64,000 bases of DNA from contig NW_020949602.1 of the NCBI RefSeq assembly GCF_900497805.2, positions 6,053,112 through 6,117,111 on the forward strand, read 5' to 3'. A program made the translations under genes and the position numbers. The notes beneath the pieces are model-generated. The model searched no databases. It saw only the letters and a program-made list of their open reading frames with translations, and was not told the DNA's origin. Source of the stretch: Vombatus ursinus (lineage: Eukaryota; Chordata; Mammalia; Diprotodontia; Vombatidae). Positions 10,015-20,924 of this stretch are shown here, in pieces (the first letter of the stretch is position 1; each line of letters begins with the position of its first letter).

Positions 10015-11249
10015 GTTCTAGTCTTTCAGCAAGAATGCTTGAAAGTCCTCTATTTCACTGCATGTCCATTTTTCCCCTGAAGGATTATACTCAGTTTTGC
10101 TGAGTAGGTGATTCTTGGTTTTAATCCTAGCTCCTTTAACCTCTGGAATATCATAGTCTAAGTCCTCTGATCCTTTAATGTAGAAGCTGCTAAATCTTGT
10201 GTTATCCTGATTGTGTTTCCACAATACTTGAATTGCTTCTTTCTGGCTGCTTGCAACATTTTCTCCTTGACCTGAGAACTCTGGAATTTGTCTATAATAT
10301 TCCTAGGAGTTTTCCTTTAGGGATGTCTTTCAGGAGGTGATTGGTGGATTCTTTCAATTTCTATTTTTCCCTCTGGTTCTGGAATATTGGGGGAGTTTTC
10401 CTTGATAATTTCTTGAATGATGATGTCTAGGCTCTTTTTTGGATCATGGCTTTCAGGTAGTCCAATAATCTTAAAATTATCTCTCCTGGATCTATTTTCC
10501 AGGTCAATTGTTTTTCCAGTGAGATATTTCGCATTGTCTTCTATTTTTTCATTCTTTTGGTTTTATTTTATAATTTCTTGATTTCTCATAAAGTCATTAG
10601 CATCCATTTGCTCCATTCTAATTTTTTTTAAGGAATTATTTTTTCAGTGAACTTTTGGACTTCTTTTTCTATTTGGCCAATTCTGGTTTTTGTTTTTTGT
10701 TTTGTTTTGTGTGTTTTTTTTTTTTTTTTGGCAATTGGAGTTAAGTGCCTTGCCCAGGGTCACACAGCTTTTAAGTGTCAAGTGTTCAAGTGTTTGGTCT
10801 GAGGCCGGATATGAACTCAGGTCCTCCTGACTCCAGGGCCAGTGCTGTATTCACTGTGCCACCTAGCTGCCCCCAATTCTGCTTTTTGAGGCATTCTTCT
10901 GCTCATTGGTTTTTTGGATCTCTTTTGACATTTGGGTTAGTCTATTTTTTAAGGTGTTATTTTCTTCAGTATTTTTAGGTTGTCTACTTTAGCAAGGTGT
11001 TGACTTGTTTTTCATTATTTTCTTGCATCACTCTCATTTCTCTCCCTGTATTTCTCTTACTTGCTTCTCAAAATCCTTTTTGAGCTCTTCCATGGCCTGG
11101 GACCATTTCATATTTTTCTTGGAGGCTTTGGATGTAGGAGCTTTGACTTTGTTGTCTTCTTGTGGTTGTATGTTTTGATCTTCTTTGTCACCAAAGTAAG
11201 ATTCTATGGTATGATTTTTTTTGTGCTGTTTGCTCATTTTCCCAGTCAA
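10015..11249 (-). pseudogene. HAL1 ORF1p (L1 RNA-binding protein), broken
   Basis: The N-terminus begins MTGKMSKQHKKNHTIESYFG near 11249. A Lys/Glu-rich stretch (KWSQAMEELKKDFEKQ) begins the coiled coil. The middle encodes an RRM-like segment (GLPESHDPKKSLDIIIQEII) and a C-terminal domain (NTIRITQDLAASTLK) that parallels the LTADLSAETL block of human L1 ORF1p. In L1 this protein trimerises, binds the element RNA and acts as a chaperone. The frame is interrupted by stop codons, shifts and the SINE at 10693-10874, so no product is expected. Confidence 0.85.
10693..10874 (-). mobile_element. Short poly-A tRNA-type SINE inside HAL1 ORF1
   Basis: T-run then 'ggcaattggagttaagtgcc', 'cccagggtcacacagctttt', 'ggtcctcctgactccagggc' and 'gccacctagctgcccc'. 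Flanked by AATTCTGGTTTTTG (10679-10692) and AATTCTGCTTTTTG (10875-10888), a 14-bp duplication with one mismatch. It is younger than the HAL1. Same family as 3390-3565 and 51943-52107. Confidence 0.92.
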
Positions 11250-12211
11250 TTGCTTAACTTTTAAACTCTTTGTTAAGGTAGGGGTCTGCTTCCAGTGCGG
11301 AGAATGAACTATACCAAGCTTCAGGGCTTTTGTGTAGCTGTTTTCAGAGATACTTCTAGGACCTGTAAATTTTCCATTCTTCTAAGGTGGTACTATCAAG
11401 GGTGAGGTGTTTATTCCTTTCCTGGCCTGTGCTCTGGTCTATGAGTGAGCACAAGCACTCTTTTCTGCCTTGGAGCTGTGCAGAAGATTCCCTCTCCACA
11501 GTTGCCACATGCTCCACCAAGCTAATGCTCCTCCTTGCCCCAGGACCACCACTCAGGATTTGGACTCAGATCCAAGCATGGGCAAAGGAAGAGAATCTTG
11601 CCTCAGCACCAGCAAAGAAATCCCTGCAATCCACCTCTGATCAGCCACTTGATTCCCCCATAGTCTGTGGGCCAAGAACTCAGGAAGCAGCAGCCACCCC
11701 AGGGCAGTGCCAGGACTGGGGCCTGATGGAGCTTCTCTCTCACTGTGCTCACAGACATTTCCTACTGATCTTCTAAGTTGTCTTTGGCATTTGTGGGTTG
11801 AGAAGTCTGGAAACTGCCACAGCTGCTCATGATTCAGTCCTCTGAGGCCTGCTCCAGGTTCACAGAGGCCCAGTCTTTGCCTGTGTGCTCCACACTGAAC
11901 TGTGCTCCTCTCCCAGCCTGGCAAAACAGACCTTTGCCATTAACCATCCAGATTGTCTTGGGCTGTAAATTTATTTCACCCTGTCTTTTTGTGGGTTCTG
12001 CTGCTCTAGAATTTGTTTAGAGCCATTTTTTTACAGGTATTTGGAGGGCTTTCAGGGAGAGTTCAAATAAGTCACTGTTTTTACTCTGCCATCTTGGCCT
12101 CAAAGTTTGTTTCTTCACAATGATCTTCTTATGTGGTAGGTAGTTTGAGTATTAAACTTATCATGTTTCCTGATGAGGGCACTGATGCTTTGAGAAGTTA
12201 AGTGACTTGTC

Positions 12212-12418
12212 TGGAGTCAGGTAGACCTGAGTTCAAATTTAGTTTCAGAGAGTTCCTAGCTATGCAATCATAGGCAAGTCACTTAGATAATGTTTGCCTC
12301 AGTTTCTTCATCTGTAAAATGAGGATAATATTAGCACTTCTCTTCCATTGCTGCTATGAGGATCAAATGAGATAGTAATTTCAAAATGCTTAGCAATGCC
12401 TGGCACATAGTAAGCACA
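12212..12418 (+). mobile_element. CORE-SINE
   Basis: 'gagtcaggtagacctgagtt', 'aatcataggcaagtcactta', 'tcatctgtaaaatgaggata' and the tail 'tgcctggcacatagtaagca' in order. It runs straight into an ATC microsatellite that likely grew from its tail. Confidence 0.8.
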
Positions 12419-12419
12419 A

Positions 12420-12420
12420 T

Positions 12421-12455
<35 letters not shown>

Positions 12456-12525
12456 AATCACCATCATAATTATCAGCGTCCTCATCCTCATCTTCATCCT
12501 CATCCTCATCATCATCATCATATCT
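12420..12525. repeat. (ATC)n microsatellite
   Basis: Trinucleotide TCA/ATC run with ATT and CTC interruptions, at the 3' end of a CORE-SINE. Confidence 0.95.
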
Positions 12526-12779
12526 TGTAAATTTCTAAGATGAGATTCCAGCCCAGGTTTCCTGACTCTGAGTCAGCACTTTCTCCACTATTCTCTTACT
12601 CTGTTAGAGTTCCCTTCATACTCTCCTTACAGATGTTCCAATATTAAACATTTCTTCCCTTCATTTACAACTACCAAAAAAATTGTCTTTTCCCCCCTAT
12701 GTGGGCTCCCTCACTCATTTTTATATACACTGATCAAGAAATAAATGTGGATGAATTTTAGACCTAAGAATTGGAGTAC

Positions 12780-13540
12780 AGTAATTGTAAATATGTTGTT
12801 GCAGTGGAAAGAAAGGGTAAGTCAAGAAAGAAAATGAGGAAGTTACTGGAGAAAGGATACTCCGGATGGTCTGAGCTGCAAGATTAGGTAATGGAAGTTG
12901 GTCTCTGAGATGACTATATTTGTGGTTTTGAGATGGTAAGAGAAGTGAGCCATTTATCACTCTCACATTAGGGATGTTAAGAGTTGTAGTTGGGGAGAGA
13001 GAACATTACAGGTATAGGGAACAACCAGTGTAAAGTCTCAGAGATGGAAGATGGAGTATAGTTGTAGGAACCACTTAGGTTTATTGAGCAGGGAAGTGAT
13101 ATGATCAGACTTACATTTTACGAAAATCACTTTGCTAGTTGGATGGAGGATGGACAGGAGTTGGGAGAGACATGAGGTAGGGAGACCAATCATTGCTGAT
13201 TCCCAACTCCTTTCCATCCTCCATCCAAATCAGCAGGTTATTCAAAAAGCCCAGGGAGGGCTGACGAGAGCCTGTGCCCCCATAGTGGCTATGTGATTGG
13301 AGAGAAGGTACATTTAAAACTTGTTGTAGAGAAAGAAGTGAAAAGATTTGGAAATTAATTGGCTTTGTGGGGTGAACAAAAATGAGGAGTTGATGATGAC
13401 AAAAAAAGTTTTGAGCTTAGGTGACAGGGAGGATGATGGTGTCATTGACAAAAATAGGAACATTCAGAAGAGGAGAGGATTTGGGGGAAAAATAGTGAAT
13501 TCCGTTTTGGATATTTTGAGTTTGATTTGTCATAGAGTGG
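12780..13540 (+). mobile_element. Unnamed about 1-kb marsupial repeat, distal part
   Basis: Shares the ordered blocks 'gagcagggaagtgatatgat', 'cagacttacattttacgaaa', 'tggatggaggatggacagga' and 'agagacatgaggtagggaga' with the fullest copy at 54156-55141. It contains an extra inverted segment forming a hairpin (13139-13228). I do not recognise the family. Confidence 0.6.
13139..13228. repeat. Imperfect inverted repeat, 28-bp arms
   Basis: Left arm 13139-13166 and right arm 13201-13228 are reverse complements at 27 of 28 positions, separated by 34 nt. The right arm looks inserted within the host repeat: 'accaatca' precedes it and 'aatcagcaggttatt' follows it. Confidence 0.9.
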
Positions 13541-13639
13541 GGGGAATATCCAGCATTGTTTTGTTGCACCACTGTACACACACACATAATCATATACATG
13601 TGTGTGTTACATCACATATAATACAGTTCTGTATTATAG

Positions 13640-13850
13640 AACAAGATTCCATTAAATTCAATTTGTTGAGTTATTCCTCAATGATGAGCACATGCCTTGT
13701 TTCCATTTTTTTGTTACCACAAAAATGCTGCTCTAATTTTTCTTTTTTCTTTCTTTTGCTCTTTATGGGACTTTTCTTTGTATCTTCAACTTTCTTATGG
13801 CCTGTGACCAACAGCAGGATAGTTGGATAAAAGGGTTCAAGAAAGATTTA
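13640..13850 (-). mobile_element. L1 ORF2-end fragment
   Basis: 'caatttgttgagttattcct' and 'ttgttaccacaaaaatgctg' correspond to the L1 ORF2 C-terminal/3' segment seen elsewhere here. Short and diverged. A small CA microsatellite precedes it at 13571-13618. Confidence 0.5.
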
Positions 13851-14260
13851 CAGTAAACACGTGCATGGGTAATTGTTAAATCCATACCTAGTAATTAAAG
13901 GAAGTTAGGAATATTGGGAGGGGACCACTCTGACCTTGTGAAGTTAATCTGATGGAAAGGGATTATGTCCTCTCAGAAACTTGTTGGTGCCACTGTTGGT
14001 GAAAAAATGATGAATGAGATGAGCTTCAACTGCAGCCCTTCTCATGTCCTAAGTATGCAGATGACCTCTCTTGCCTAAAGCAATACCCTGGTTCTAAAAC
14101 TTACCTCCCTCAAAGTTCCCCTAAGTGGGGAAATCAAATATGGTGAAGCAGATAAGTCATTCTCTCAAAAGAAAGAGTAGAAAGAAATATCCTTGAAAAC
14201 CTATTAAAGCATTGAAAAAGTCTGATATTTGGAGTGTTATATACTCATAGTCCAATCTTA
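13851..14260. other. Single-copy-looking stretch, no gene seen
   Basis: No repeat or coding signature recognised. Bounded by L1 fragments on both sides. Confidence 0.35.
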
Positions 14261-14264
14261 TAAA

Positions 14265-14990
14265 GAAAAGAAGGTGCCTTTTTATTTTACTTCTTTGTGG
14301 CCAAGCTTAGTCATTATAATTTCAAAATATTCAATTTCAATTGTTGATATAAATGGAAAGAACATTGTCATAGCCATTATGTATGTAGTCTTCCTGATTC
14401 TGTTGGCTTCTTTCTGCATCCATTCACATAATTCTTCCCATGTTTCTTTGGGTTCATCATATTCATTGTTTCTTATATCACTATAATGATTCCATTATAT
14501 TCAAGTACATAATTTCTTTAGGCATCTCTGAGTTGATGGGCACTGACTTTGTTGATAGTTCTTTGCTTTTATTACAAAAAGTATTATTATAAATAGTTTG
14601 GTATATACATGGAGTTTTTTTTTTCATTATTGAACCTTTTAGGAATATCCTCTTAACAGTGTGATATCTGGACCAAAGGGCACAGCTGTTTTTAGTCACT
14701 TTCTTAGCATAATTCTGAATTGCTTCCCAGAATGGTTGGGCCAAATCATAAATCCACCAAAGATGTACAAGTGTGCCAGTTTTTCCACAATCCTTGCAGC
14801 ACTTAACTGTCTTCATCTTTGCCAATTTGCTAAATTGTGCAGTGAAACTTTTGACTCATACTTTTCTTATTATTAGTGATTCTGAGGATTATTCCTTGTG
14901 ATTGCTAATGATTTATAATTCTTTTGAGAATTATTTATATTTCTTTGATAGCTGATTAAAGGATGGAAAATAATGGAGAGAGAATTGAGG
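14265..14990 (-). mobile_element. L1 3' part with ORF2 C-terminal remnant
   Basis: The minus strand encodes TLVHLWWIYDLAQPFWEAIQ, matching the conserved CWWECKLVQPLWKTVW block of L1 ORF2p. The 3' UTR lies to the left ('ggccaagcttagtcattata'). 5'-truncated, with disabled frames. Confidence 0.8.
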
Positions 14991-15164
14991 CAGGGAGGTC
15001 AACTAGAAAGTTATTTGTTGGGCATGATCTTGATGAAGTCCATTTATCGTCTTTGACAGGTTGATTTTTGATGTCCTATAATTCAGAATATCTATGGTTC
15101 CATGGCGTTGGGTACTCTTTGGACTGACATATCTCATACCTCCTTCTATGTCTTTGTCAAGAGT
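14991..15164. other. No feature recognised
   Basis: Unassigned sequence between L1 and a SINE. Confidence 0.3.
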
Positions 15165-15455
15165 TCTATTAGTTACTGTGTGATACAATGGAAATAACAT
15201 TGAAGTTGGAGGGATGTAATCAAAATTAAAATCTCAGTTTTTTAATTGTTCCCTGTGTGACCTTGGGTAAGTCATGTTAACCTTCAATATCCTCATTTTC
15301 TCATCTAGAAAATGATCAAAAGTTGGGCTAGATGACCTCTTCCTTCCAGCTCTAAAAATATCATCCTATCCCTTAACTTCTCTGGTCCTCAGTTTCCTCA
15401 TCTGTAAAATTAAAGGATTGGACCAGATGGCCTCTGGGTTCCCTTCTAGCAAGGT
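15165..15455 (+). mobile_element. Two MIR-like SINEs with CR1/L3-type tails
   Basis: The first copy has 'gtgaccttgggtaagtcatg' then 'ggctagatgacctcttcctt'. The second, partial copy has 'cctcagtttcctcatctgta' then 'ggaccagatggcctctgggt'. Both are + and adjacent. Confidence 0.7.
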
Positions 15456-16132
15456 GAAAAGCCACTCTTTATTTAGCTAGGAGGGTCCTCTTATGTTTGA
15501 CACAGGACTTGCCATTACTTAAGGACTCATAACTTTTCCTCCTAGGTGATGAAGCCTGGCAGAGTTGGTGTTACCCTGGCATAGCCCTCAAAAACCCAGA
15601 GTCAGCTGCTTGCCAGGATGAGGCACAAGATTAGGGCATTAACAAAGGTTAGGGTTGCCTTTTGTAAATTTTATATGACTTGATATTAATGCTGTTGTCT
15701 ATGCCCTTCCTTCCCTTTGGTGAATTCTATCTGTATTTGTGTTCAGCCCCAAACAATTGCGACAGGGCCTTGTTTCAGGAAGGGCAGAATCTGCTGCAAA
15801 ATGTTTTATCCTTGAGGCCTCATTCTTTAGTCCTGTCACCTTTAGCCTGGAAATTACAATTCAAGACTGAACAAGTGGATTCAACAGTGGAATGAACCAG
15901 AGAACCAGACCGACCCCTGAGTGGGGATTGTTTCAGAGGAAGGAATTTCATAATCTCCTGTGAAAAATTCATCTTGTTGTCCTACCTAGAACTGGCCTGA
16001 GCTTGCCAGAGGTAATTATGGCTAGTGGATTTGTTTGTGTGTTTTTTCCATTGGAGTGGCTTTCTGGTAAGAGCTAAGAGCTATGGATTTCATCCAGGAT
16101 GCTAATTGCATGTAATATTGTTCTTTTAGGGC
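15456..16132. other. Single-copy-looking stretch, possible conserved non-coding DNA
   Basis: About 680 bp without recognised repeats in an otherwise repeat-dense area. Frames are short and carry no familiar motif. In the present model it lies in FGGY intron 1. Confidence 0.35.
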
Positions 16133-16222
16133 AGATGTTCTTAAACTTTGTTTATGTCCTAGCTCCTTTTGGCAATCTGGTGAAACTTATGGGCCCCTTC
16201 TCAGAATGCTGCTTTTTAAATT
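16133..16222 (+). mobile_element. Fragment of a non-autonomous DNA-transposon family
   Basis: 'ttggcaatctggtgaaactt' and 'gccccttctcagaatgctgc' match the copy at 54016-54155. Cut off at the right by the HAL1-like element. Confidence 0.6.
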
Positions 16223-17097
16223 ATGAGTATTTTTTCAATTAGCAAAAATTCACCGTCTATCCTTGCACCTCCCCCTTCCCATTGCAATCAAAAGAAAAAC
16301 AAAATCCCAGTTGCAAACATGTATAGTGAAGCAAAACAAATTTCTCCATTGGCCATATCAAAAAAAAAATATGCCTTATTCTATCTACACTCTAAGTTCT
16401 TCACTTCTCTGTCAGCAGATGAGTGGAATGTTTCATCATTCATCCTCTGGAACTGTGGTTAGTCATTATGTTGATTAGAGTTCCTAATTTATATTTATCA
16501 TATTATATCATTGTATAAATTGTTCTCCTGGTTCTATTCACTTCTCTCTACATCAGTTCATACAAATCTTTCCAGGTTTTTCTGAAACCATTTCCATCAA
16601 CATTTCTTAGGATTCTATCACATTTGTATATTATGACTTGTTCAACCATTCTTCAATTTATGGAAACTTCATTAGATTCCCATTTTTGCCACCCCTCAAA
16701 AAGAGCTACACATATTTTTATACATTCTTAGAGTTTGTTTTGCTTAGGAATAAGTCTTCCCTTAATCTACCTTCCTTCTGATTTCTCATTTTTCTTATCC
16801 CCTATCTGTTCTATTTTCCAATTGAGTAAAATGTATTTCTATACCCAACTGTGTGTATTTTCCTCTCCATTGACCAGTTCAGAGAGGTTCAAGTATTAGC
16901 TACTCCCCTCACCCCTCCTCCTTGTTTATATAGATGAGAGATACTTTTCCCTAGCCTTCCTTTCCCATAGCCTCTTAGAAGTGCCATATATTTAGAAATG
17001 TTTAAACTTCAAAGTTTCTCTGTAGCTGTGGTCTTTTAATTAGGAATGTCTGGAAGTCCTTTATTTCACTGAAAATCTGCTTTTTCCCCTGTGAGAT

Positions 17098-17130
<33 letters not shown>

Positions 17131-18903
17131 GCACACACACACACACACATAGACATATACATATATATGTATATATTTCTACTTAAATTATTCTTAGATG
17201 TAATTTCTTTAACTTCTTTAATATCACCTTCCAAGTTTTCTGCTTCATTATAGTGGAGGCTGATAAATCCTGTGATCTCAACTGCGATTCTTAGTACTTG
17301 AATTCTTTCTTTTTGGATGCTTGTATTATTTTTTTTTCTTTGATTTGGAAGCTTTCGATTTTTAATGTAATGTTCTTGGGCCTCTTTTTTGAGGATTATT
17401 TTTTCAGGAGATGACACATGAAAGAGCTGATGAATAGTATTTCTGCTTTGTCTTCTGGTTCTAAGATGTCAGAGCATTTTTCTTTTAAGATTTCTTAAAT
17501 GTGATTTTTAGGTTCTTTTTTTTGGGGGGGGAGTAATGGTATTCAGGTAGTTCAGTAATTCTTATTTTCTTCTCTTTGATCTGTTTTCCAGTTGAGTTGT
17601 TGTTTGCTATGAAATACCTTAATTTTTTTTTCTTTCTTCAATCTTTTGATTTTGTTCTAATCTTTTTGTTTCTATTGTTTCATGGAGTCATTGGCTTCCA
17701 TTTGGTCCATTCTAATTTTCAGGGAGTTTATTTCTGGGACAAGGTTTTGTCCTTCTTGCACCAACCTTAGTTCTCTTTCCAATTTTTCTTTCACATCTTT
17801 CCTTTCTTTTCCATTTCTCTCCTCTAGAGATCTCATATATATATATATATATGTATGTATAAAACTGAACCACATTTTTAACTCTTGGTTCATCTTATCC
17901 CAGAATTCTAGCTAAATTTGTGTCACAGACATGCTTTGCTTTTAGACTTTGTTTGTAGATGTTTTGAAATCTGTCTCTTCTATTGTGTTTGTGTTTTGAT
18001 TGTCCCTGAAATAGTAATAGCTTTTTAGAGTGGGATCCTTTTTCCCCTCTTTGTTTTCTTATTCTTCCAACCTCTTTCCTGACTTCAGATTTGATGTAAG
18101 GGCACATTTCTGAACCCTTTTGGAAGAAAGGTCTTGTCTGGTTTTGTTACTCCTTCAATGGAATGTTGAGTGTTGTGTTATTCTGTGATCTCAGGTACAG
18201 GACAGGCTGAGGACTTGTAAGCTTTTAGTGCTCTCAAAGTGATTTATCTGATCCAAGACAAAATCTGATTGCTGTCCTCCTGTTCTGAGCTCTACAAGTT
18301 CTTGAGCTGGATCTGGGCAACAATAGAATGCTATTGGACTGAGCCATTACTAGTCAGCTGGGAGTATCTGTTGGTGCACAGTGACAGAACTATAGACTCC
18401 CCTTTGGCCCGAGATTCCTGCCCCAGACATTCTTCTTCCATCTTCAGACAGGGGGAAGCTGCCCTCTCTCCTTTTGGGATCTTAACCACAAGTTGCTGCT
18501 TGCTTCTGAACTTCCTCTTTTTTTCTAGGTCCTGTGACCTCCTTACCCTAGATCTACCTTTAGGTATAAAGACCCCCCTCAGTTCATGCTGGATCTGTGA
18601 CTTGGAAATGGGTTGTGAGTAATGCAGTTTCTGGTTGGCAAGTGATTCTATCAAAGTGCCCTGTCTGGGTCTAGTACTTCCTTTTTCTGTAGTGGATTAT
18701 CTCTTCCTGTGTTGGAATGCTTTGTATGATGTGCTTCTGGCCAGTCCCCAACCCCAGTGTCCACAGACCTTTCCTTCTATCTCCCTATGCCAACTTAGTC
18801 TAGAAAAATGATTCACTGTGATTTTTTTCTTGGATTTCCCCATGAAGATGTGGCTTAGTGGGTTTTCCAGAGTGCTTCATGCTACTCTACCATCTTGGCT
18901 CCA
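16223..18903 (-). mobile_element. HAL1-like element, older, with an L1 ORF2-end remnant
   Basis: The 5' end on the minus strand is GGAGCCAAGATGGTAGAGTA near 18903, an L1-type start. ORF1-type sequence covers about 17900-17050 (N-terminal coiled-coil codons, an RRM-like middle). The left part, 16223-16735, is L1 3' UTR plus the last ORF2 codons ('catcagttcatacaaatctt', 'ttgttcaaccattcttcaat'). The ORF2 body is absent, so this is ORF1 joined to an L1 3' end. It is more diverged than the 8993-12099 element and contains TA/CA microsatellites at 17098-17175 and 17836-17858. Whether it is one element or two abutting ones is not settled. Confidence 0.65.
17098..17175. repeat. TA/CA microsatellite inside HAL1-like element
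   Basis: TATA runs, then CACACA, then TATA again. Confidence 0.9.
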
Positions 18904-18914
18904 GCCAGAATACT

Positions 18915-19165
18915 CAAGCAGTTAAGTGGTCCAGTGGATAGAGTACCTATCCTGCAGTAAGGAACACCAGAGTTCAAATCTGCCCTCAGACACTAGCTGT
19001 GTGACCCTAGGCAGGTCACTTAACCTATTGGTATCAGTTTCCTCATCTGTAAAATGGGGATAATAATATAATCTATCTCATAAGGTTGTGGTAAAGTTCA
19101 AATAAGACAATAATTGTAAAGTGCTTAGCACAGTGGCTGCTGCATAGTAAGTGCTATACAATCTT
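18915..19165 (+). mobile_element. CORE-SINE
   Basis: Head 'tggtccagtggatagagtac', then 'cactagctgtgtgaccctag', 'tcatctgtaaaatggggata' and the tail 'ctgctgcatagtaagtgcta'. Followed by a CTC run at 19166-19206. Confidence 0.85.
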
Positions 19166-19206
19166 AGCTGCTCCTCCATCTCCTCCTCCTCCTCCTCCTC
19201 CTCCTT
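19166..19206. repeat. (CTC)n microsatellite
   Basis: Tandem CTC units directly after the SINE tail. Confidence 0.9.
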
Positions 19207-19800
19207 CTTCATTATCATCTTCATCATCTCAAAGTTTCTGGCAAGTGGTAGGTGCTTAATAAATGTTTATTGACTGACTGACTGATCTTATATATCCTCA
19301 GCACTGGAGGGAGTATTCAGAGACATGATCGATACCCTCAAGGAACTTTTAGTGTAGCTAAGAAAACATGTTGTATACACATGAAAACTTAAGTAAAAAC
19401 TGGTAAATACTGTATTATAAGTTCTAGCTTAGAGATAAAGACAATAACTGGTGTTCAGGTTCTAGGAAGAAAGGGGTCATTGTGAGCTGGGGTGGTTAGG
19501 GACTAGATACTCCAGTGCTAAGGTTGGGAAAGTGGGTAAGATTGGGACAGGGCTACTCAAAGGAGAGGGCTTTGATGTGGAGACTGTCTTTTGCCTCTTT
19601 TTGTATCCCTAGCACTTAGCATACTATCTGGCACATAGTAGGTGCTTAATAAATGTTTATCGATTGATTGAAGAGACTAACCGTCGATCCTTAGTCTCTA
19701 GTGACTTTATAGGACACTTAGGATCTCAAGGATTTGGTAACCTCAGCGCCCAGCACAGGATCTTGATAAATATATATTGCATTGAATTATTTTAAAGATC
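19207..19800 (+). mobile_element. Several L2 3' ends and a fragment of the 1-kb repeat
   Basis: L2 tails at 19225-19285 ('ggtaggtgcttaataaatgt' then GACT repeats), 19560-19668 ('tggcacatagtaggtgctta') and 19745-19795. 19290-19460 resembles the head of the 1-kb repeat ('cctcaaggaacttttagtgt'). Confidence 0.65.
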
Positions 19801-19869
19801 CAACTTATAGCTATGTGCCCATAGTCAAGTCTTTGGGCTTTGATCTTGGCATCTGTCAAATTGGTCATA

Positions 19870-20110
19870 GAGAAATAATTATTATAACAATAGTAAACAT
19901 TTCTATATAGTTTGAAAGTTTGCAAAGTACTCTATACATTGTCTCATTTGGGTCTCACAACTGTGAGGTAGGTGCTATTATTATCCCCATTTTACAGATG
20001 AAGAAGCTGAGTCTGAGAGAGGCAAAATGATTTTTCCAAGGTTACCCAGCTGGTGGGCACCTGAAGCCAAATCCAATCTTGGGTCTTCCTGATTCCCAGT
20101 CTAGTATTCT
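19870..20110 (-). mobile_element. CORE-SINE / MIR-type element
   Basis: 'tttgggtctcacaactgtga', 'ggtaggtgctattattatcc' and 'cattttacagatgaagaagc' are the reverse complement of the SINE core and tail. Confidence 0.8.
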
Positions 20111-20119
20111 ATACAAGGG

Positions 20120-20585
20120 ACCTTCAGTATCATCTATATGAAATTCCTCATATTACAGATGAGGAAACTGAGATTAAGAGATAAAATGACAGCCTCACAC
20201 AGCTTAACATGGTTCATAGAACCATAAGATTCTATACACACACACACCTATATACATACACACACACATTATATGCGTACACACATATACATACATGTAT
20301 ATTACATACATACATATATGTATATATGCATATATACACACATGCACACACACATATACATACATACACACACACATACTACCTCAGAGGTGATTTAATC
20401 CAATCACATCCTTCAAAAGAAGAGAAATTGAGGCCCAAGGACACTAATTAATTTGCCTAAGATCCCACCAGAGCTGGGATTTGAACCCAGGTCTTCTGAA
20501 TCCAGAGCCAATGAGACAGTGGTATAACTCACATGTGTTCAGATCTCCTGCTTCTCAAGCCTGAGCTCTTTCCACTATTTACCCT
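20120..20585 (-). mobile_element. MIR-like SINEs around a microsatellite
   Basis: 'ttacagatgaggaaactgag' at 20150-20210 and 'gagaaattgaggcccaagga' then 'tttgaacccaggtcttctga' at 20385-20520. A CA/TA microsatellite separates them. Confidence 0.65.
20234..20382. repeat. CA/TACA microsatellite
   Basis: Mixed CACA, TACA and TATA units over about 150 bp. Confidence 0.9.
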
Positions 20586-20619
20586 TGCCATCTTGTCATC
20601 GTCGTCGTTATTGTCAGCT

Positions 20620-20855
20620 AGGGGGCACCATAGCACATAGAGTGCTGAGCCTGGAGTCAAAAAGAATTGCATTCAAATCCAGCTTCACTAGCTATGTAAC
20701 CCTGGGCAAGTCACTGCCTTCAGTTTCCTCATTTGTAAAATAGGGATAATAACAGCACCTACTTCCCAGGGTGGTTGTGAAGATAAAATCAGATGTTTGT
20801 GAAAGCATTTCCCAAACATTAAAATACTCTATAAAAGCTGGCTGTTATTTTTATT
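20620..20855 (+). mobile_element. CORE-SINE
   Basis: 'gggggcaccatagcacatag', 'aaccctgggcaagtcactgc' and 'ttgtaaaatagggataataa' in order; the tail is diverged. Confidence 0.8.
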
Positions 20856-20924
20856 GTAAAGAGAAAAGGAGAAAAAAGTGAGTTGATTCTGAACTTTTTT
20901 CCTCTTTTAAAGAAAGTCACGAGC

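Larger units (their letters stand above)
8993..12099 (-). mobile_element. Complete HAL1 (half-L1) retroelement with perfect 16-bp target duplication
   Basis: Flanked by TCAAAGTTTGTTTCTT at 8977-8992 and again at 12100-12115, identical over 16 bp. On the minus strand it starts GGCCAAGATGGCAGAGTAAA, the classic L1 5' end. It has an 850-bp 5' UTR (12099-11250), an L1 ORF1-type reading frame (11249 to about 10015), and then a 1.0-kb purine-rich 3' region with no reverse transcriptase at all. ORF1 without ORF2 defines HAL1, a non-autonomous L1 derivative that uses L1 enzymes in trans. It is broken by one SINE insertion and several small lesions, so it is inactive. It lies antisense to FGGY. Confidence 0.9.
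8937..12210 (-). mobile_element. MIR-like SINE split by the HAL1 insertion
   Basis: 8937-8992 ('aataataataactcttctct', 'ctctttaagtattcaaag') and 12100-12210 ('tgatgagggcactgatgctt', 'gagaagttaagtgacttg') read as one minus-strand MIR/CORE-SINE once the intervening HAL1 is disregarded. This old SINE was the insertion target. Confidence 0.65.

Noticed and set aside
11387-11924. Frames of 129 and 123 codons on opposite strands
   Set aside because: They lie in the HAL1 5' UTR; no match to a known domain.
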